Below, piece by piece: positions 55,749-64,000 of a stretch of 64,000 nt of DNA. Both the position numbers and the translations under genes were made by a program. The DNA comes from Streptococcus castoreus DSM 17536 (GTDB lineage: Bacteria > Bacillota > Bacilli > Lactobacillales > Streptococcaceae), in assembly GCF_000425025.1 (NCBI RefSeq), contig NZ_KE384294.1, positions 38,587 to 102,586 on the forward strand. Direction: 5' to 3'. The notes beneath the pieces are model-generated. The model did not search any database. It was given only the letters and a program-made list of their open reading frames with translations, and was not told the DNA's origin. The first letter of the stretch is position 1. Each line of letters begins with the position of its first letter.

Positions 55749-56525
55749 ATGAAAATCACTAAAATTGAAAAGAAAAAACGCCTTTACCTTATCGAATTAG
55801 ATCATAAAAACACCTTCTATGTGACTGAAGATACCATCGTTCACTTTATGCTTAATAAAAATACTATCCTTGAGTCTGATCAATTAGCCGCTATTAAACA
55901 TTTTGCACAAATCTCATACGGAAAAAATTTAGCCCTTTATTTCATCTCTTTCCAACAGCGCAGCAAAAAGCAAGTCAGCGATTATCTCCATAAACAAGAG
56001 ATTGATAGCAGCATAATCCCTGAAATAATTGCACACCTGGAAAAAGACAAGTGGATTGACGATCAAAACTATATGGAAAATTATATTCGTCAAAATAAGC
56101 TCAATAATGACAACGGTCCTCAAGTTTTGAAACAAAAATTAATACAAAAAGGAATCCCTGCTGCTGATATTGATATAGCCTTAGCCCAAACAGACTTTAG
56201 TGACCTTGCCCAAAAAGTGGCTCAAAAACTCTATCGCAAGTACCAAGCAAAATTGCCAATCAAAGCCTTAAAAGATAAAATAACTCAAGTTTTAATGCTC
56301 AAAGGGTTCTCTTATGAACTCATCAAAAATAGTCTCCAACAGTTCCGTTTTGAACAAGATTCCCAGCAAACTGAAGACTTACTCAACAAAGAATTAGACA
56401 AACAATATCGCAAATATAGCCGTAAATACGACGGCTACAACCTAAAACAAAAACTCTATCAAGCCCTTTACCGCAAAGGCTATGACAGTAATGCCATTAA
56501 TAGTAAATTAAGAGATTATCTCTAA
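55749..56525 (+). CDS. recX: RecA regulatory protein RecX
   Basis: 258 residues, with the three-repeat, all-helical RecX fold typical of streptococci ([43 protein letters not shown]). It modulates RecA filament growth and recombinase activity. The start at 55749 is the first residue in frame with [10 protein letters not shown] and has no ribosome-binding site. The tight -10 element suggests leaderless translation. It is divergent from the broken RumA-type gene. Confidence 0.93.
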   Translation: MKITKIEKKKRLYLIELDHKNTFYVTEDTIVHFMLNKNTILESDQLAAIKHFAQISYGKNLALYFISFQQRSKKQVSDYLHKQEIDSSIIPEIIAHLEKDKWIDDQNYMENYIRQNKLNNDNGPQVLKQKLIQKGIPAADIDIALAQTDFSDLAQKVAQKLYRKYQAKLPIKALKDKITQVLMLKGFSYELIKNSLQQFRFEQDSQQTEDLLNKELDKQYRKYSRKYDGYNLKQKLYQALYRKGYDSNAINSKLRDYL

Positions 56526-56605
56526 GCCTGATAAAATGAGTGATTTATTTGTCTATTTATGTTAAACTGTAAAGGATAAGTTTAATTGTAGAAAGTTGGT
56601 AGGGC

Positions 56606-57139
56606 ATGAAATTACCTAAAGAAGGCGACTTTATTACAATTCAAAGTTATAAGCATGATGGTAGGTTGCACCGTACTTGGCGCGATACTATGGTACTAAA
56701 AACGACTGAAAATGCCCTTATTGGCGTTAATGATCACACTCTAGTCACAGAAAGTGATGGTAGACGATGGGTTACCCGTGAGCCTGCAATTGTTTACTTC
56801 CATAAAAAATACTGGTTCAACATCATTGCCATGATTCGAGATAATGGTATTTCTTATTATTGCAACCTTGCAAGTCCATACATTATGGACGCTGAAGCTC
56901 TCAAGTACATTGATTACGATTTAGATGTCAAAGTCTTTGCAGATGGGGAAAAAAGGTTACTTGATGTTGATGAATATGAGATTCATAAAAAAGAAATGCA
57001 GTATTCAACTGACATGGACTTTATTCTAAAAGAAAACGTCAAAATATTAGTTGACTGGATTAACCATGAAAAAGGACCATTTTCTAAGGCATATGTCAAT
57101 ATTTGGTACAACCGTTATCTTGAACTTAGGAATCGTTAA
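56606..57139 (+). CDS. ntdP: DUF402/NtdP-like nucleoside tri- and diphosphate phosphatase
   Basis: 177 residues, with FomD-like DUF402 fold features: [30 protein letters not shown] and YYCNLASPY, then the metal-binding [22 protein letters not shown]. aureus and streptococcal homologues hydrolyse nucleoside tri- and diphosphates, with some preference for GTP and GDP. The gene stands 80 bp after recX, as in other streptococci. TTGGTAGGG before the ATG is a weak ribosome-binding site. Confidence 0.88.
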   Translation: MKLPKEGDFITIQSYKHDGRLHRTWRDTMVLKTTENALIGVNDHTLVTESDGRRWVTREPAIVYFHKKYWFNIIAMIRDNGISYYCNLASPYIMDAEALKYIDYDLDVKVFADGEKRLLDVDEYEIHKKEMQYSTDMDFILKENVKILVDWINHEKGPFSKAYVNIWYNRYLELRNR

Positions 57140-57148
57140 TCGTTGTCT

Positions 57149-57171
57149 AGCACCCTTTTGGGGTGCTTTAT
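57149..57171 (+). terminator. ntdP terminator
   Basis: AGCACCC / GGGTGCT with a 5-base loop and a short T-rich tail, 10 bp after the stop codon. Confidence 0.8.
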
Positions 57172-57596
57172 TACTTAGATAAACGATGGTATTTCAAAAA
57201 ATGTCATTAATTAAGAAAAAGACTGTAAAAAACAAGTCTCAAAATACTTTACAAATCTAAACTCACTAATTTGTAAAATTTTGCAGCTTCTTTCTTCATT
57301 TCATCATCAACTGTAAATATAATTGCAACCACAAACCAGCTAGAATCGCATGAGCCACATCGCCAATCGCTTCATATACCAACTTATGAATTGCTGTTTC
57401 TGACTTTCCCGCTGATGCAAAACATCTTTCAAATGAGGGAAACATTTGGATTTAAAAGAAGCAAGACACCCCCTCCTCATTCCCTAACAACTTCGGGGAT
57501 GCTGCGCCAACAACTTAACCAAGATAATAGTGTTATTATAAAGAGAACTTCAAAAAAGCTGTAGAACATTTCTGTCCTGCTGCTCAAACCGAAAGC

Positions 57597-57631
57597 AAAA
57601 TCCTTAGAAGTCATCGTCTAAGGATTTTTTT
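57597..57631 (+). terminator. Orphan terminator
   Basis: AAAATCCTTAGA / TCTAAGGATTTT with an 8-base loop and a T run on the plus strand (four T on the minus strand). No intact plus-strand gene lies upstream. It may serve the permease from the other side or a small RNA. Confidence 0.7.
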
Positions 57632-57656
57632 CTTGTTTTGCGCTTAATAAAACAGA

Positions 57657-57704
57657 ACTGAAACAATCAGCTAAAATGCTAAAGTTTGTTAATCTTGTTT
57701 CAGT
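57657..57704 (-). terminator. Possible terminator of the amino-acid permease gene
   Basis: ACTGAAACA / TGTTTCAGT with a loop of about 30 bases, followed on the minus strand by TCTGTTTT. The long loop makes it weak. Confidence 0.45.
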
Positions 57705-57715
57705 CCTCCAAAAAA

Positions 57716-59101
57716 CTAAGAGCGTTTAAATTTTAGATTGCTGTAAATCCCAAACAGAGTAATCCAAACGGTTGCCCCAATCGCACCAATATAAGTTGAT
57801 TTTTGTAAGAAAAGGGAAATAAAAACAAAGGCAAAAAAGGCAAGCGTTAGAGGTGTTGTTAACTTATATTTTGGCATCAAGTAGCCGTCTGCCATAAAAT
57901 CATTTGACTGACGGTATTTCCAATGCGCCACCATTGTCAAGGCATAAATAGCAATGTAGACACCTGATGAAGAAGCTGTAATTAACGAAAAAGCATCAGC
58001 CACCCCTGGTAAAATATTAATCAAGGCAGAAATCCCAACAACTACTGCTGATGCAATAATAGCTCTACTTGGAACACCTTGTCGTGAGAGTGTGTTAATC
58101 TCCAATTTATTGGTCAAAGCATTTGGTGTTTCATTCGCAATCTGATACAAATGGCGTCCTGTCGAGTACAGGGTCGAATTTAAGGCTGAAGCTGCCGATG
58201 TGAGCACGACAAAATTAATTAACGCTGCCGCCCACTTAATTCCAACCAATTTGAAAACCATCACAAAGGGAGATTCATCCACTGGTAATTGATACCAGGG
58301 AACAATCACCATAATAGAAACCAAAGCTCCAACATAAAAAATTACAATACGCATAGGGATTTCTTGAATCGCTTTTGGTAACACTCGTCTTGGATTGGCT
58401 GTTTCAGAAGTTGTAATCCCAACAAACTCAATGGCTTGGTAGGCAAAGAAAACCATTTGGAAAGCCATAAAAAACTTCAATTTCCCATTTGGAAACATCG
58501 AAAAGCGGTCAAAGATATTTGATAGACTAGCATGCCCGGTAGGCGTTTCAAAACCAGTAAAAACCATGAAAATTGCTGTCGCAATTAAAGATAAAATGGC
58601 AATAATCTTAATCATGGCAAACCAAAATTCTGTTTCTCCAAAGACACGAACAGCGATTAAATTGATTGAACTTAGTAAAACCAAGAAAACCAATTGAATG
58701 AGCCAGGCTGGCCAACTCGGAAACCAAAATTGAACGTAGGAGCCAACTGCTGTGATTTCTGCCATCCCAATAAAAATAAGAGAAATCCAATAAGACAGCC
58801 CCGAAAAATAGCCCCACCCTGGACCAATATACTTGGTTATAAAATTGATAAAGGTGTGTTGGTCTGGGTCATAATACAGCATCTCACCAATAGCACGCAT
58901 CATCATAAACATGAAGGCACCTGTAATCATATAAACCAAAATGATAGATGGTCCTGTTAGGGCAATGGAACGTCCTGCGCCTAAAAAGAGACCTGTTCCA
59001 ATCGTTCCTGCAATCGCAATTAGTTGCACATGACGATTTTCTAAGCCTCTCACCATTCCATTTTCTAGTTCTTTACTGTCTGTTTGTTCTTTAATAGACA
59101 T
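57716..59101 (-). CDS. APC-family amino-acid permease (D-Ala/D-Ser/Gly CycA-like)
   Basis: 461 residues with 12 membrane segments. AIAGTIGTGLFLGAGRSI is the conserved first helix of the AAT/CycA subgroup, and VLPKAIQEIPMRI is the mid-protein loop of proton-coupled permeases. Sequence similarity is closest to serine/alanine/glycine transporters. ATG 59101 is chosen because GGAG lies 6 bp upstream. Monocistronic, between the terminators at 57597-57704 and 59246-59273. Confidence 0.88.
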   Translation of the reverse strand: MSIKEQTDSKELENGMVRGLENRHVQLIAIAGTIGTGLFLGAGRSIALTGPSIILVYMITGAFMFMMMRAIGEMLYYDPDQHTFINFITKYIGPGWGYFSGLSYWISLIFIGMAEITAVGSYVQFWFPSWPAWLIQLVFLVLLSSINLIAVRVFGETEFWFAMIKIIAILSLIATAIFMVFTGFETPTGHASLSNIFDRFSMFPNGKLKFFMAFQMVFFAYQAIEFVGITTSETANPRRVLPKAIQEIPMRIVIFYVGALVSIMVIVPWYQLPVDESPFVMVFKLVGIKWAAALINFVVLTSAASALNSTLYSTGRHLYQIANETPNALTNKLEINTLSRQGVPSRAIIASAVVVGISALINILPGVADAFSLITASSSGVYIAIYALTMVAHWKYRQSNDFMADGYLMPKYKLTTPLTLAFFAFVFISLFLQKSTYIGAIGATVWITLFGIYSNLKFKRS

Positions 59102-59245
59102 TATAAACTCCATTCACTAAAAATACTATTTATTATATCCTTTTTTCAGAAAATTTTCAACATTTACCTAAAAAGGTGGTCAGAAAAACTACCCGTCCTA
59201 CCATTAGCAATCCTTATAGAAAGGCTAAGCAATCAGTCAGCTAAA

Positions 59246-59273
59246 CAAAAAGAGAAGGGATTTTGCCCAACTC
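59246..59273 (-). terminator. Probable trxB terminator
   Basis: Minus-strand GAGTTGGG / CCCTTCTC (one internal mismatch pair) with a 6-base loop, followed by TTTTT, 10 bp after the trxB stop codon. Confidence 0.6.
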
Positions 59274-59282
59274 CTCATAACC

Positions 59283-60200
59283 TTATGATGGCATATTCTC
59301 AATATAATGATAGACCCCTTGCCCTGCAATGGCGCCATCTCCTACTGCTGTTGTGATTTGACGAAGGTCTTTTTGGCGAACATCACCAATGGCAAAAATC
59401 CCAGGAATACTCGTTCTCATCTGATCATCAGTCACAATCCAACCATCTTGGTCAGTGATTCCAAGATCAGCCACCATACGATTAACTGGTAACAGACCAA
59501 CATAGATAAAGATACCGCCAAAAGCATGACTTGTTACCTGACCTGTTTTAACATTTTCAATTAAAACAGTTGATACTTTGATGTCATTACCTTGGATTTC
59601 TTTGACAACTGAGTCCCAAATAAAATCAATTTTGTCATTAGCAAAGGCACGATCCTGAAGAATTTTTTGAGCCCTTAATTGATCACGACGATGAACAACT
59701 GTCACTTTATTGGCAAATTGAGTGAGATAGATAGCTTCTTCAACAGCCGAATCCCCACCGCCGACAACCAGAAGGTCTTGATTTCTAAAGAAAGCCCCAT
59801 CGCAAACGGCACAATAGGATACCCCCCGACTAGTATAGTCAGCTTCGCCAGGGACACCTAAAACACGATATTTGGCTCCTGTTGCGATGATAACAGTCTT
59901 ACTATCATAACTCGCATCTTCTGTTAAAACACGTTTGTAAGTGCCAAAATCTTCTATATTTTGAACAATCCCATAAAGGTTTTCAACTTTGAATTTTTCC
60001 AATGGCTCGTACATTTTGAGAGATAATTCCGGTCCTGAAATGTGATCATATCCCGGATAATTTTCAATTTCAGAGGTATTATTCATTTGACCTCCCGGAG
60101 CACCTTGTTCGATTATTCCAACGCGTAAATTACTTCTTGCTGCATATAAAGCCGCTGTCATGCCAGCGGGTCCTGAACCAATAATTAATGTATCATACAT
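59283..60200 (-). CDS. trxB: Thioredoxin reductase
   Basis: 305 residues. The FAD-binding GxGxxG (IIGSGPAGMTAA) is at the N-terminus, and the redox-active C130-x-x-C133 in CAVCDGAFF. The NADPH-binding VVGGGDSAVEEA follows, and GIFAIGDVR near the C-terminus closes the FAD site. It reduces thioredoxin with NADPH and so feeds the CcdA-MsrAB repair chain encoded at 27-29.6 kb. It is preceded by the small DUF4059 gene. Confidence 0.96.
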   Translation of the reverse strand: MYDTLIIGSGPAGMTAALYAARSNLRVGIIEQGAPGGQMNNTSEIENYPGYDHISGPELSLKMYEPLEKFKVENLYGIVQNIEDFGTYKRVLTEDASYDSKTVIIATGAKYRVLGVPGEADYTSRGVSYCAVCDGAFFRNQDLLVVGGGDSAVEEAIYLTQFANKVTVVHRRDQLRAQKILQDRAFANDKIDFIWDSVVKEIQGNDIKVSTVLIENVKTGQVTSHAFGGIFIYVGLLPVNRMVADLGITDQDGWIVTDDQMRTSIPGIFAIGDVRQKDLRQITTAVGDGAIAGQGVYHYIENMPS

Positions 60201-60263
60201 AACGTTAACTCCTTTGAATCATTCTACCATCATTGTAGCAGTCCCAACACCTTATGACAATAA

Positions 60264-60488
60264 TTATGATTTTAGCACAACCAAAATACTCATAAAGGCA
60301 AAAGATAGAATTGGAATGGTTAAGACAATAACCATCAACATTTCATAGAGAAATTCCTGTCTTTCAGCTAGAGTTTTATCTTTTTTTGTTTTTGCCCGCC
60401 ATAAAGTCCAAACTAAACAAACCGATGCCATCGTAAGGGTTGATAGGATGATACCTTTAACATAAAGGCTAAAAATTTCTACTAACAT
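60264..60488 (-). CDS. DUF4059 small membrane protein
   Basis: 74 residues with two hydrophobic segments (about 8-28 and 48-70) around a charged loop with AKTKKDKTLAERQE. It matches the streptococcal DUF4059 family, commonly found upstream of trxB. Function unknown. Confidence 0.82.
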   Translation of the reverse strand: MLVEIFSLYVKGIILSTLTMASVCLVWTLWRAKTKKDKTLAERQEFLYEMLMVIVLTIPILSFAFMSILVVLKS

Positions 60489-60543
60489 ATTTCCACCTAG
60501 TCATTTTTACTTTTCCATAGACTTACCACTTTATTAAGATAAG

Positions 60544-60568
60544 AAAAGTCTAGGGATGCCCAGACCTT
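60544..60568 (-). terminator. Terminator of the amino-acid ABC transporter operon
   Basis: Minus-strand GTCTGGG / CCCTAGAC with a 3-base loop and one bulge, followed by TTTTC, 24 bp after the ATPase stop codon. Confidence 0.65.
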
Positions 60569-60591
60569 TTTATTATAACAAAAGAATGGTA

Positions 60592-61338
60592 TTAAAGGTA
60601 CGTTTTTAAATAGCTTGCAAAAAATTCTTTCGTTCTTTCTTCTTTGGGGTGTTTGAAAACCTCTTCTGGTGTTCCTTGTTCCAAAATGTTTCCTTGATCT
60701 AAAAAAAGGACGTTATCTGCCACTTGATAAACAAAATTCATATCATGACTAACCAAGACCATGGTTTGTCCTGTTTTTGCCGCATCAGCTATTGATTTTT
60801 CTACTTCACCAACTAATTCTGGGTCAAGAGCTGATGTTGGTTCGTCTAGCAACAAAACATCTGGTTTCATAGCCAATGCTCTTGCTAGGGCAACCCTTTG
60901 TTTTTGCCCACCTGATAGGTGACGAGGGTAATGATTTTCACGATCTGCTAACCCAACTTTAGCTAATTCTGCACGCGCAAGCTTAGTGGCTTCTTGATCA
61001 GACATTTTTTTAACCACCTTGAGGCCTTCTTTGACATTATCAAGAGCGGTCCGACGCTCAAAGAGGTTAAATTGTTGAAAAACCATCGCAAGTTTTCGAC
61101 GTAGGATTAAGACTTCTTCCTTGGTGATCTTTTCAAAATCAACGGTAAAGTCACCAATACTTATCAAACCTGTATCTGGTTTTTCCAAATAATTCATGCT
61201 TCGTAGGAACGTTGATTTTCCTGCACCGGAAGCACCAACTATTGCAATAACTTGCCCTTTTTTAATATCAAGAGCTAAGTCATCTAGAACTTTTTGCCCT
61301 GAGAAAGTCTTGCTCAAATGTCTAACTGTAATCATCAA
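60592..61338 (-). CDS. Polar amino-acid ABC transporter ATPase (GlnQ/TcyC-like)
   Basis: 248 residues. Walker A GASGAGKST, signature LSGGQKQRVALARAL, Walker B VLLLDEPTSALDPELVGEV, H-loop SHDMNF: a typical PAAT-family ATPase. Either of two adjacent ATGs may start translation. It overlaps the permease gene by 4 bp. Confidence 0.93.
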   Translation of the reverse strand: MMITVRHLSKTFSGQKVLDDLALDIKKGQVIAIVGASGAGKSTFLRSMNYLEKPDTGLISIGDFTVDFEKITKEEVLILRRKLAMVFQQFNLFERRTALDNVKEGLKVVKKMSDQEATKLARAELAKVGLADRENHYPRHLSGGQKQRVALARALAMKPDVLLLDEPTSALDPELVGEVEKSIADAAKTGQTMVLVSHDMNFVYQVADNVLFLDQGNILEQGTPEEVFKHPKEERTKEFFASYLKTYL

Positions 61339-62138
61339 CGCAATTCTCCTAACTTTCCATTACTGATTTGTTGTGGCGCCTTAATGGTCATCTTATTTTC
61401 AATGAAACGCCCTACTTGTTCAATCAAGATGCTAATGAACCAATAAACAAGAGCCACTGAGATATAGCGCTCAAAATAACGGTAATCAGATCCACCTAGA
61501 ATTTGTGCCTGAGCAAACATTTCCACAATTCCCGCATTAAAAGCTAGTGATGTTCCCTTGGTTAAACCAATTAAACCATTAATAAGGGTTGGGACTGCGA
61601 CAACAGCCGCATTAGGAATAATCACACGACGGTAAACCTGCGCTGATGTCATTCCTAAACTTTTAGCTGCTTCAATTTCACCTAAATCAACGGATAAAAT
61701 AGCGGCACGAATAGTCTCACTAGAGTAGGCTGCTTCATTGAAAGCAAAGGCTGTAATGGCAAAGATAGATGCCGGAATCGCATTAATATTCCAATCAAAA
61801 CCATATTTTTGATTTAGAAATTTGAGAAAGAGAGGAATCCCATAATAAGTTAACATTAACTGAACTAAGATAGGGGTCCCTCTTAAAAAACTAACAAAAA
61901 CAGCTTGAATCGGGTAAAGAAACTTCACTTTGTTAATTTTAACAATAGCAAAAATTAAGGCTAAAACTAACCCAAAAACAGACGCTACCAATGTCAAACC
62001 AAGTGTAGTTGGAAGGCGTTGAATAATGTTTGGAATGGCATCAAAAACAGCATGCCAACTAAAAAGTTTTCCTTGTGGAATCGTTGAAATGAGTTTATCG
62101 TACCAAATCCAACCACTGGTTAAAAACGCTGATGTCAT
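61335..62138 (-). CDS. Polar amino-acid ABC transporter permease
   Basis: 267 residues with about five membrane segments in the HisM/GlnP family. The EAA loop reads VDLGEIEAAKSLGMTSAQVYRRVIIPNA. ATG 62138 is chosen because AAGGGG lies 6 bp upstream; ATG 62168 has no site. The probable substrate is cystine or another polar amino acid. Confidence 0.9.
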   Translation of the reverse strand: MTSAFLTSGWIWYDKLISTIPQGKLFSWHAVFDAIPNIIQRLPTTLGLTLVASVFGLVLALIFAIVKINKVKFLYPIQAVFVSFLRGTPILVQLMLTYYGIPLFLKFLNQKYGFDWNINAIPASIFAITAFAFNEAAYSSETIRAAILSVDLGEIEAAKSLGMTSAQVYRRVIIPNAAVVAVPTLINGLIGLTKGTSLAFNAGIVEMFAQAQILGGSDYRYFERYISVALVYWFISILIEQVGRFIENKMTIKAPQQISNGKLGELR

Positions 62139-62285
62139 GTACTTCCCCTTTATACTTGTCTGTCTCAATATTCTAACATTCTTACACCAACATGTAAAAT
62201 AGTAAATCCGTCTCTAAAAAAATCTTGCTAAAATCGTCTCACTCAGCGGCAAATCAACTGTTTCTATTAAAGTGTTAAAACCCTC

Positions 62286-63110
62286 TTAATTGCGTTTTGA
62301 AACAAAATCTCCTCCAAAAAACATTTGACTGTATTTTTTTAGTTGACCTGATTTTTTCAACTTGCTTAAACCACGATTGACAAATTGTTGCAATTCTTTG
62401 CCTTTAGTATCATTAGCGAAAATGTAATATTCAAAACCATCTTTATCATTTTCAACTTTTTCTAAACGGCTTATTTTTAAGTTAAAGCCCTGCTCTTCAA
62501 TAGCTGTCTTTAGGGAAATAGCGTCATAAAAAATAAAATCAAGTTGGTTTTGTTCAAGCATTTGCAATCTTTGCGTGAATGGTGTTGAACCAGAGACGTA
62601 AGTCAACTGAATCGGTTTTTTGTCCGGGTGAGTCTGATTCCATTTTTCCAAAATTTGCATGTAGTTAGCCCCTGCCATCCCTTGTGTTTTTTTACCGGAA
62701 AGATCCGCTAAATGTTGATAGGTTTTATCCTTTTTTGTTGCCAAAGCATAATAAGACTTAGAAATTGGATTTGAAAATAAGTATTTTTTAGCCCGATCAT
62801 TACTGTAACCAAAATTATTAGCGGCAATATGATAGCGACTAGCATCAATTCCAGATAAGATAGAGGGAAAAGGAACTGTTTTTATTTTTAATTGATACTT
62901 TTTTGAACCTTTAAAAATACGTTTCAATACCTCAATATCATACCCTGTATGCTTATTATCTACTTGATAGGTAAAAGGCTTTGTACTAGCATCTGTTGCG
63001 ACTACAATCACTTCTTTTGATGCAGCACTCACTGAAGAGGGAATCCCCCATTGAAATAATCCTAAACCAACGACAACAAGCTTAGCCAGCATTTGATATT
63101 TCATGTTCAT
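62286..63110 (-). CDS. Amino-acid ABC transporter substrate-binding protein without a lipobox
   Basis: 274 residues, of the family-3 solute-binding type (VVATDASTKPFTYQ, HTGYDIEVLKRIF, LDFIFYDAIS). A signal peptide spans about 1-29 with a cleavage-like SVSA/AS site and no Cys, so it should be released or held by the permease rather than lipidated. GGAG lies 7 bp before ATG 63110. It is the first gene of the three-gene importer. The ligand may be cystine, by its resemblance to TcyA-type proteins. Confidence 0.88.
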   Translation of the reverse strand: MNMKYQMLAKLVVVGLGLFQWGIPSSVSAASKEVIVVATDASTKPFTYQVDNKHTGYDIEVLKRIFKGSKKYQLKIKTVPFPSILSGIDASRYHIAANNFGYSNDRAKKYLFSNPISKSYYALATKKDKTYQHLADLSGKKTQGMAGANYMQILEKWNQTHPDKKPIQLTYVSGSTPFTQRLQMLEQNQLDFIFYDAISLKTAIEEQGFNLKISRLEKVENDKDGFEYYIFANDTKGKELQQFVNRGLSKLKKSGQLKKYSQMFFGGDFVSKRN

Positions 63111-63139
63111 TAATAAACTCCATTCCTCATTCTATTAAA

Positions 63140-63154
63140 AATTCTAACAAAATT
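63140..63154. promoter_or_regulatory. CodY-box-like sequence upstream of the amino-acid importer
   Basis: Minus-strand AATTTTGTTAGAATT differs from the CodY consensus AATTTTCWGAAAATT at three positions and overlaps a TGTTAGAAT extended -10. Repression in amino-acid-rich conditions would fit the gene's role. Confidence 0.4.
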
Positions 63155-63352
63155 TATTATCATTGCCTAATAGCATTTATCTATCAGATTGATAAAAATA
63201 ATTATCAGTAACCATTTCCTATACTTAGACTGTAACCGTCTTACAGTGTCTCTAAGCAATTTTTATTCATGTCCCAGCAGATTTTACACCCCTTGTTTGA
63301 CTATATCACTTTAGAGATGCCAAAATAAAGCATCTGATTGTTTTAAACACCC

Positions 63353-63382
63353 AAAAAGACAGACCTTGCTTGATCTGTCTTT
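63353..63382 (-). terminator. Terminator of the collagen-like surface protein gene
   Basis: Minus-strand AAAGACAGA / TCTGTCTTT with a 10-base loop, followed by TTTTT, 37 bp after the stop codon. Confidence 0.82.
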
Positions 63383-63418
63383 CTAAAACTGTATTTTGGT
63401 TTTATTTTTGAAAAAAGA

Positions 63419-64000
63419 TTAGTATTCTCTACGTTTAGCAGATAGAGTAAGTAGCCCCGCACTAGTCATCACTGCAACCGCTGCCGCTGTGAAGAATGGG
63501 TTAGTGGTTTCGCCAGTAGCTGGCAAGTGTTTTACTGATGTAGAATTAACAACTGGTTTCATCAGTTTTTGTTCCTGATGTGGGGTTTGAACCTGTGAAG
63601 TGCCAGCCCCTTTTTGGCTTTCAGAAGGGGTCACCTGTGGGGTTGGTTTCACTTCTGGAGTTTGAGGTTGACTTGGAACCTCAGGAGTCTTGGGCTGTTC
63701 CTCTGGTTGGCTTGGAACCTCAGGGTTCTTTGGCTGTTCTTCTGGTTGATTTGGAACCTCAGGTTTCTTTGGTTGTCCTTCTGGTTGATTTGGAGCCTCA
63801 GGTTTTTGGGGAACTTCTGGCACAGCTGGAGCACCAGTATCGCCCTTGTCGCCTTGGATACCTTGGTCCCCCTTGTCACCTTTCTCCCCGCGCTCACCTT
63901 GGGCACCATCTTTGCCGTCTTTACCATCTAGTCCATCTCGACCAGCTGCTCCGGCTTCGCCTTTTTCACCGCGTTCACCAGTTTCTCCTTTGTCTCCCTT
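63419..64000 (-). CDS. Collagen-like LPXTG surface protein, C-terminal part
   Basis: 193 residues are visible; the gene enters from the right edge. In order: about 18 Gly-X-Y triplets with many charged residues (KGDKGE, RGEKGE); a proline-rich wall-spanning region with 13-residue repeats; a Ser/Gln/Thr linker; LPATGE at 63509-63526; a hydrophobic helix; and a KRREY tail, a sortase A sorting signal. This is the architecture of the streptococcal collagen-like (Scl) adhesins, which bind integrins, lipoproteins or matrix proteins. The N-terminal variable domain and signal peptide lie outside the window, so the type cannot be named. Confidence 0.93.
   Translation of the reverse strand, partial: KGDKGETGERGEKGEAGAAGRDGLDGKDGKDGAQGERGEKGDKGDQGIQGDKGDTGAPAVPEVPQKPEAPNQPEGQPKKPEVPNQPEEQPKNPEVPSQPEEQPKTPEVPSQPQTPEVKPTPQVTPSESQKGAGTSQVQTPHQEQKLMKPVVNSTSVKHLPATGETTNPFFTAAAVAVMTSAGLLTLSAKRREY
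63665..63805 (-). repeat. 13-residue proline-rich wall-spanning repeats
   Basis: The unit (K/N/T)PE(V/A)P(N/S)QPE(E/G)QPK occurs three times, then a shortened fourth copy, within the collagen-like protein. The 39-bp DNA units are near identical, so copy number is likely to vary between strains. Confidence 0.85.
63830..64000 (-). repeat. Collagen-like Gly-X-Y repeats (incomplete)
   Basis: A continuous run of Gly at every third residue, with Lys-Gly-Asp, Lys-Gly-Glu and Arg-Gly-Glu triplets, ends at GDTGAPA. It continues past the window edge. Such runs form stable triple helices without hydroxyproline. Confidence 0.92.

Larger units (their letters stand above)
57172..57715. other. Intergenic stretch with relic-like sequence
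   Basis: About 540 bases without a supported gene. On the minus strand near 57310-57420 an open frame (containing KSETAIHKLVYEAIGDVAHAI) lacks a start and ribosome-binding site and looks like a decayed ORF of no recognised family. Two hairpins near 57597 and 57657 are listed separately. Confidence 0.5.

Noticed and set aside
63614..63931. 105-codon plus-strand frame opposite the collagen-like gene
   Set aside because: It is the antisense of Pro- and Gly-rich repeats. The Trp/Leu-rich product is an artefact of the repeat composition.
1..64000. CRISPR arrays, rRNA and tRNA genes
   Set aside because: No regularly spaced direct repeats, cloverleaf-like sequences or conserved rRNA stretches were found on either strand.

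Overview
The window comes from a low-GC Gram-positive coccus of the pyogenic Streptococcus group. Gene order and protein sequences resemble the Streptococcus pyogenes chromosome around its arginine deiminase (arc) and alpha-mannosidase loci. ArcA and other proteins differ from my memory of the S. pyogenes versions at scattered positions, so S. dysgalactiae (probably subsp. equisimilis) or a close relative is the best guess. This rests on recollection, not a database search. No rRNA, tRNA, CRISPR array or intact insertion sequence was seen.

Layout. 1-4.1 kb: a competence prepilin peptidase with a SigX-type box, facing an ABC-2 transporter plus DesK/NarL-type two-component operon. 4.1-10 kb: a heterodimeric ABC exporter pair and the yutD-rlmN-vanZ operon. 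10.4-13.7 kb: housekeeping genes (PDZ-Lon protease, coaD, rsmD, asnA). 13.9-22.3 kb: the arginine deiminase cluster arcA, a decayed acetyltransferase, a tiny membrane ORF, arcB, arcD, arcT and arcC, with the regulators arcR and argR. 22.7-29.6 kb: a B3/B4 protein, an MmcQ-EVE fusion, a YesM/YesN-type two-component pair, and a redox-repair operon (ccdA, TlpA-like lipoprotein, msrAB).

29.6-32 kb is the accessory spot. It holds a frameshifted Fic-domain remnant, an orphan terminator, and a gene for a secreted C3-like ADP-ribosyltransferase (30512-31252). That protein has a signal peptide, the STQ motif and a Q-x-E ARTT motif like the Rho-modifying C3 exoenzymes of Clostridium, Bacillus and Staphylococcus. 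This is the most exciting element of the window.

32-54.5 kb is a host-glycan foraging regulon. It encodes a GH2 beta-galactosidase, an AraC-type regulator and YesM-type kinase, a YesL-like protein, a sugar ABC importer, a ROK kinase, and GH92, GH1, GH84, GH125 and GH38 glycosidases, plus a GntR/LacI-like regulator. Together they fit import and stepwise trimming of mannose-, galactose- and GlcNAc-containing glycans. Catabolite-repression-like sites and short operators lie in both divergent promoter regions.

54.6-63.2 kb: a truncated RumA-type methyltransferase, recX (apparently leaderless), ntdP-like DUF402, an amino-acid permease, trxB, DUF4059 and a polar amino-acid ABC importer. The window ends inside a sortase-anchored collagen-like surface protein whose Gly-X-Y region runs off the right edge.
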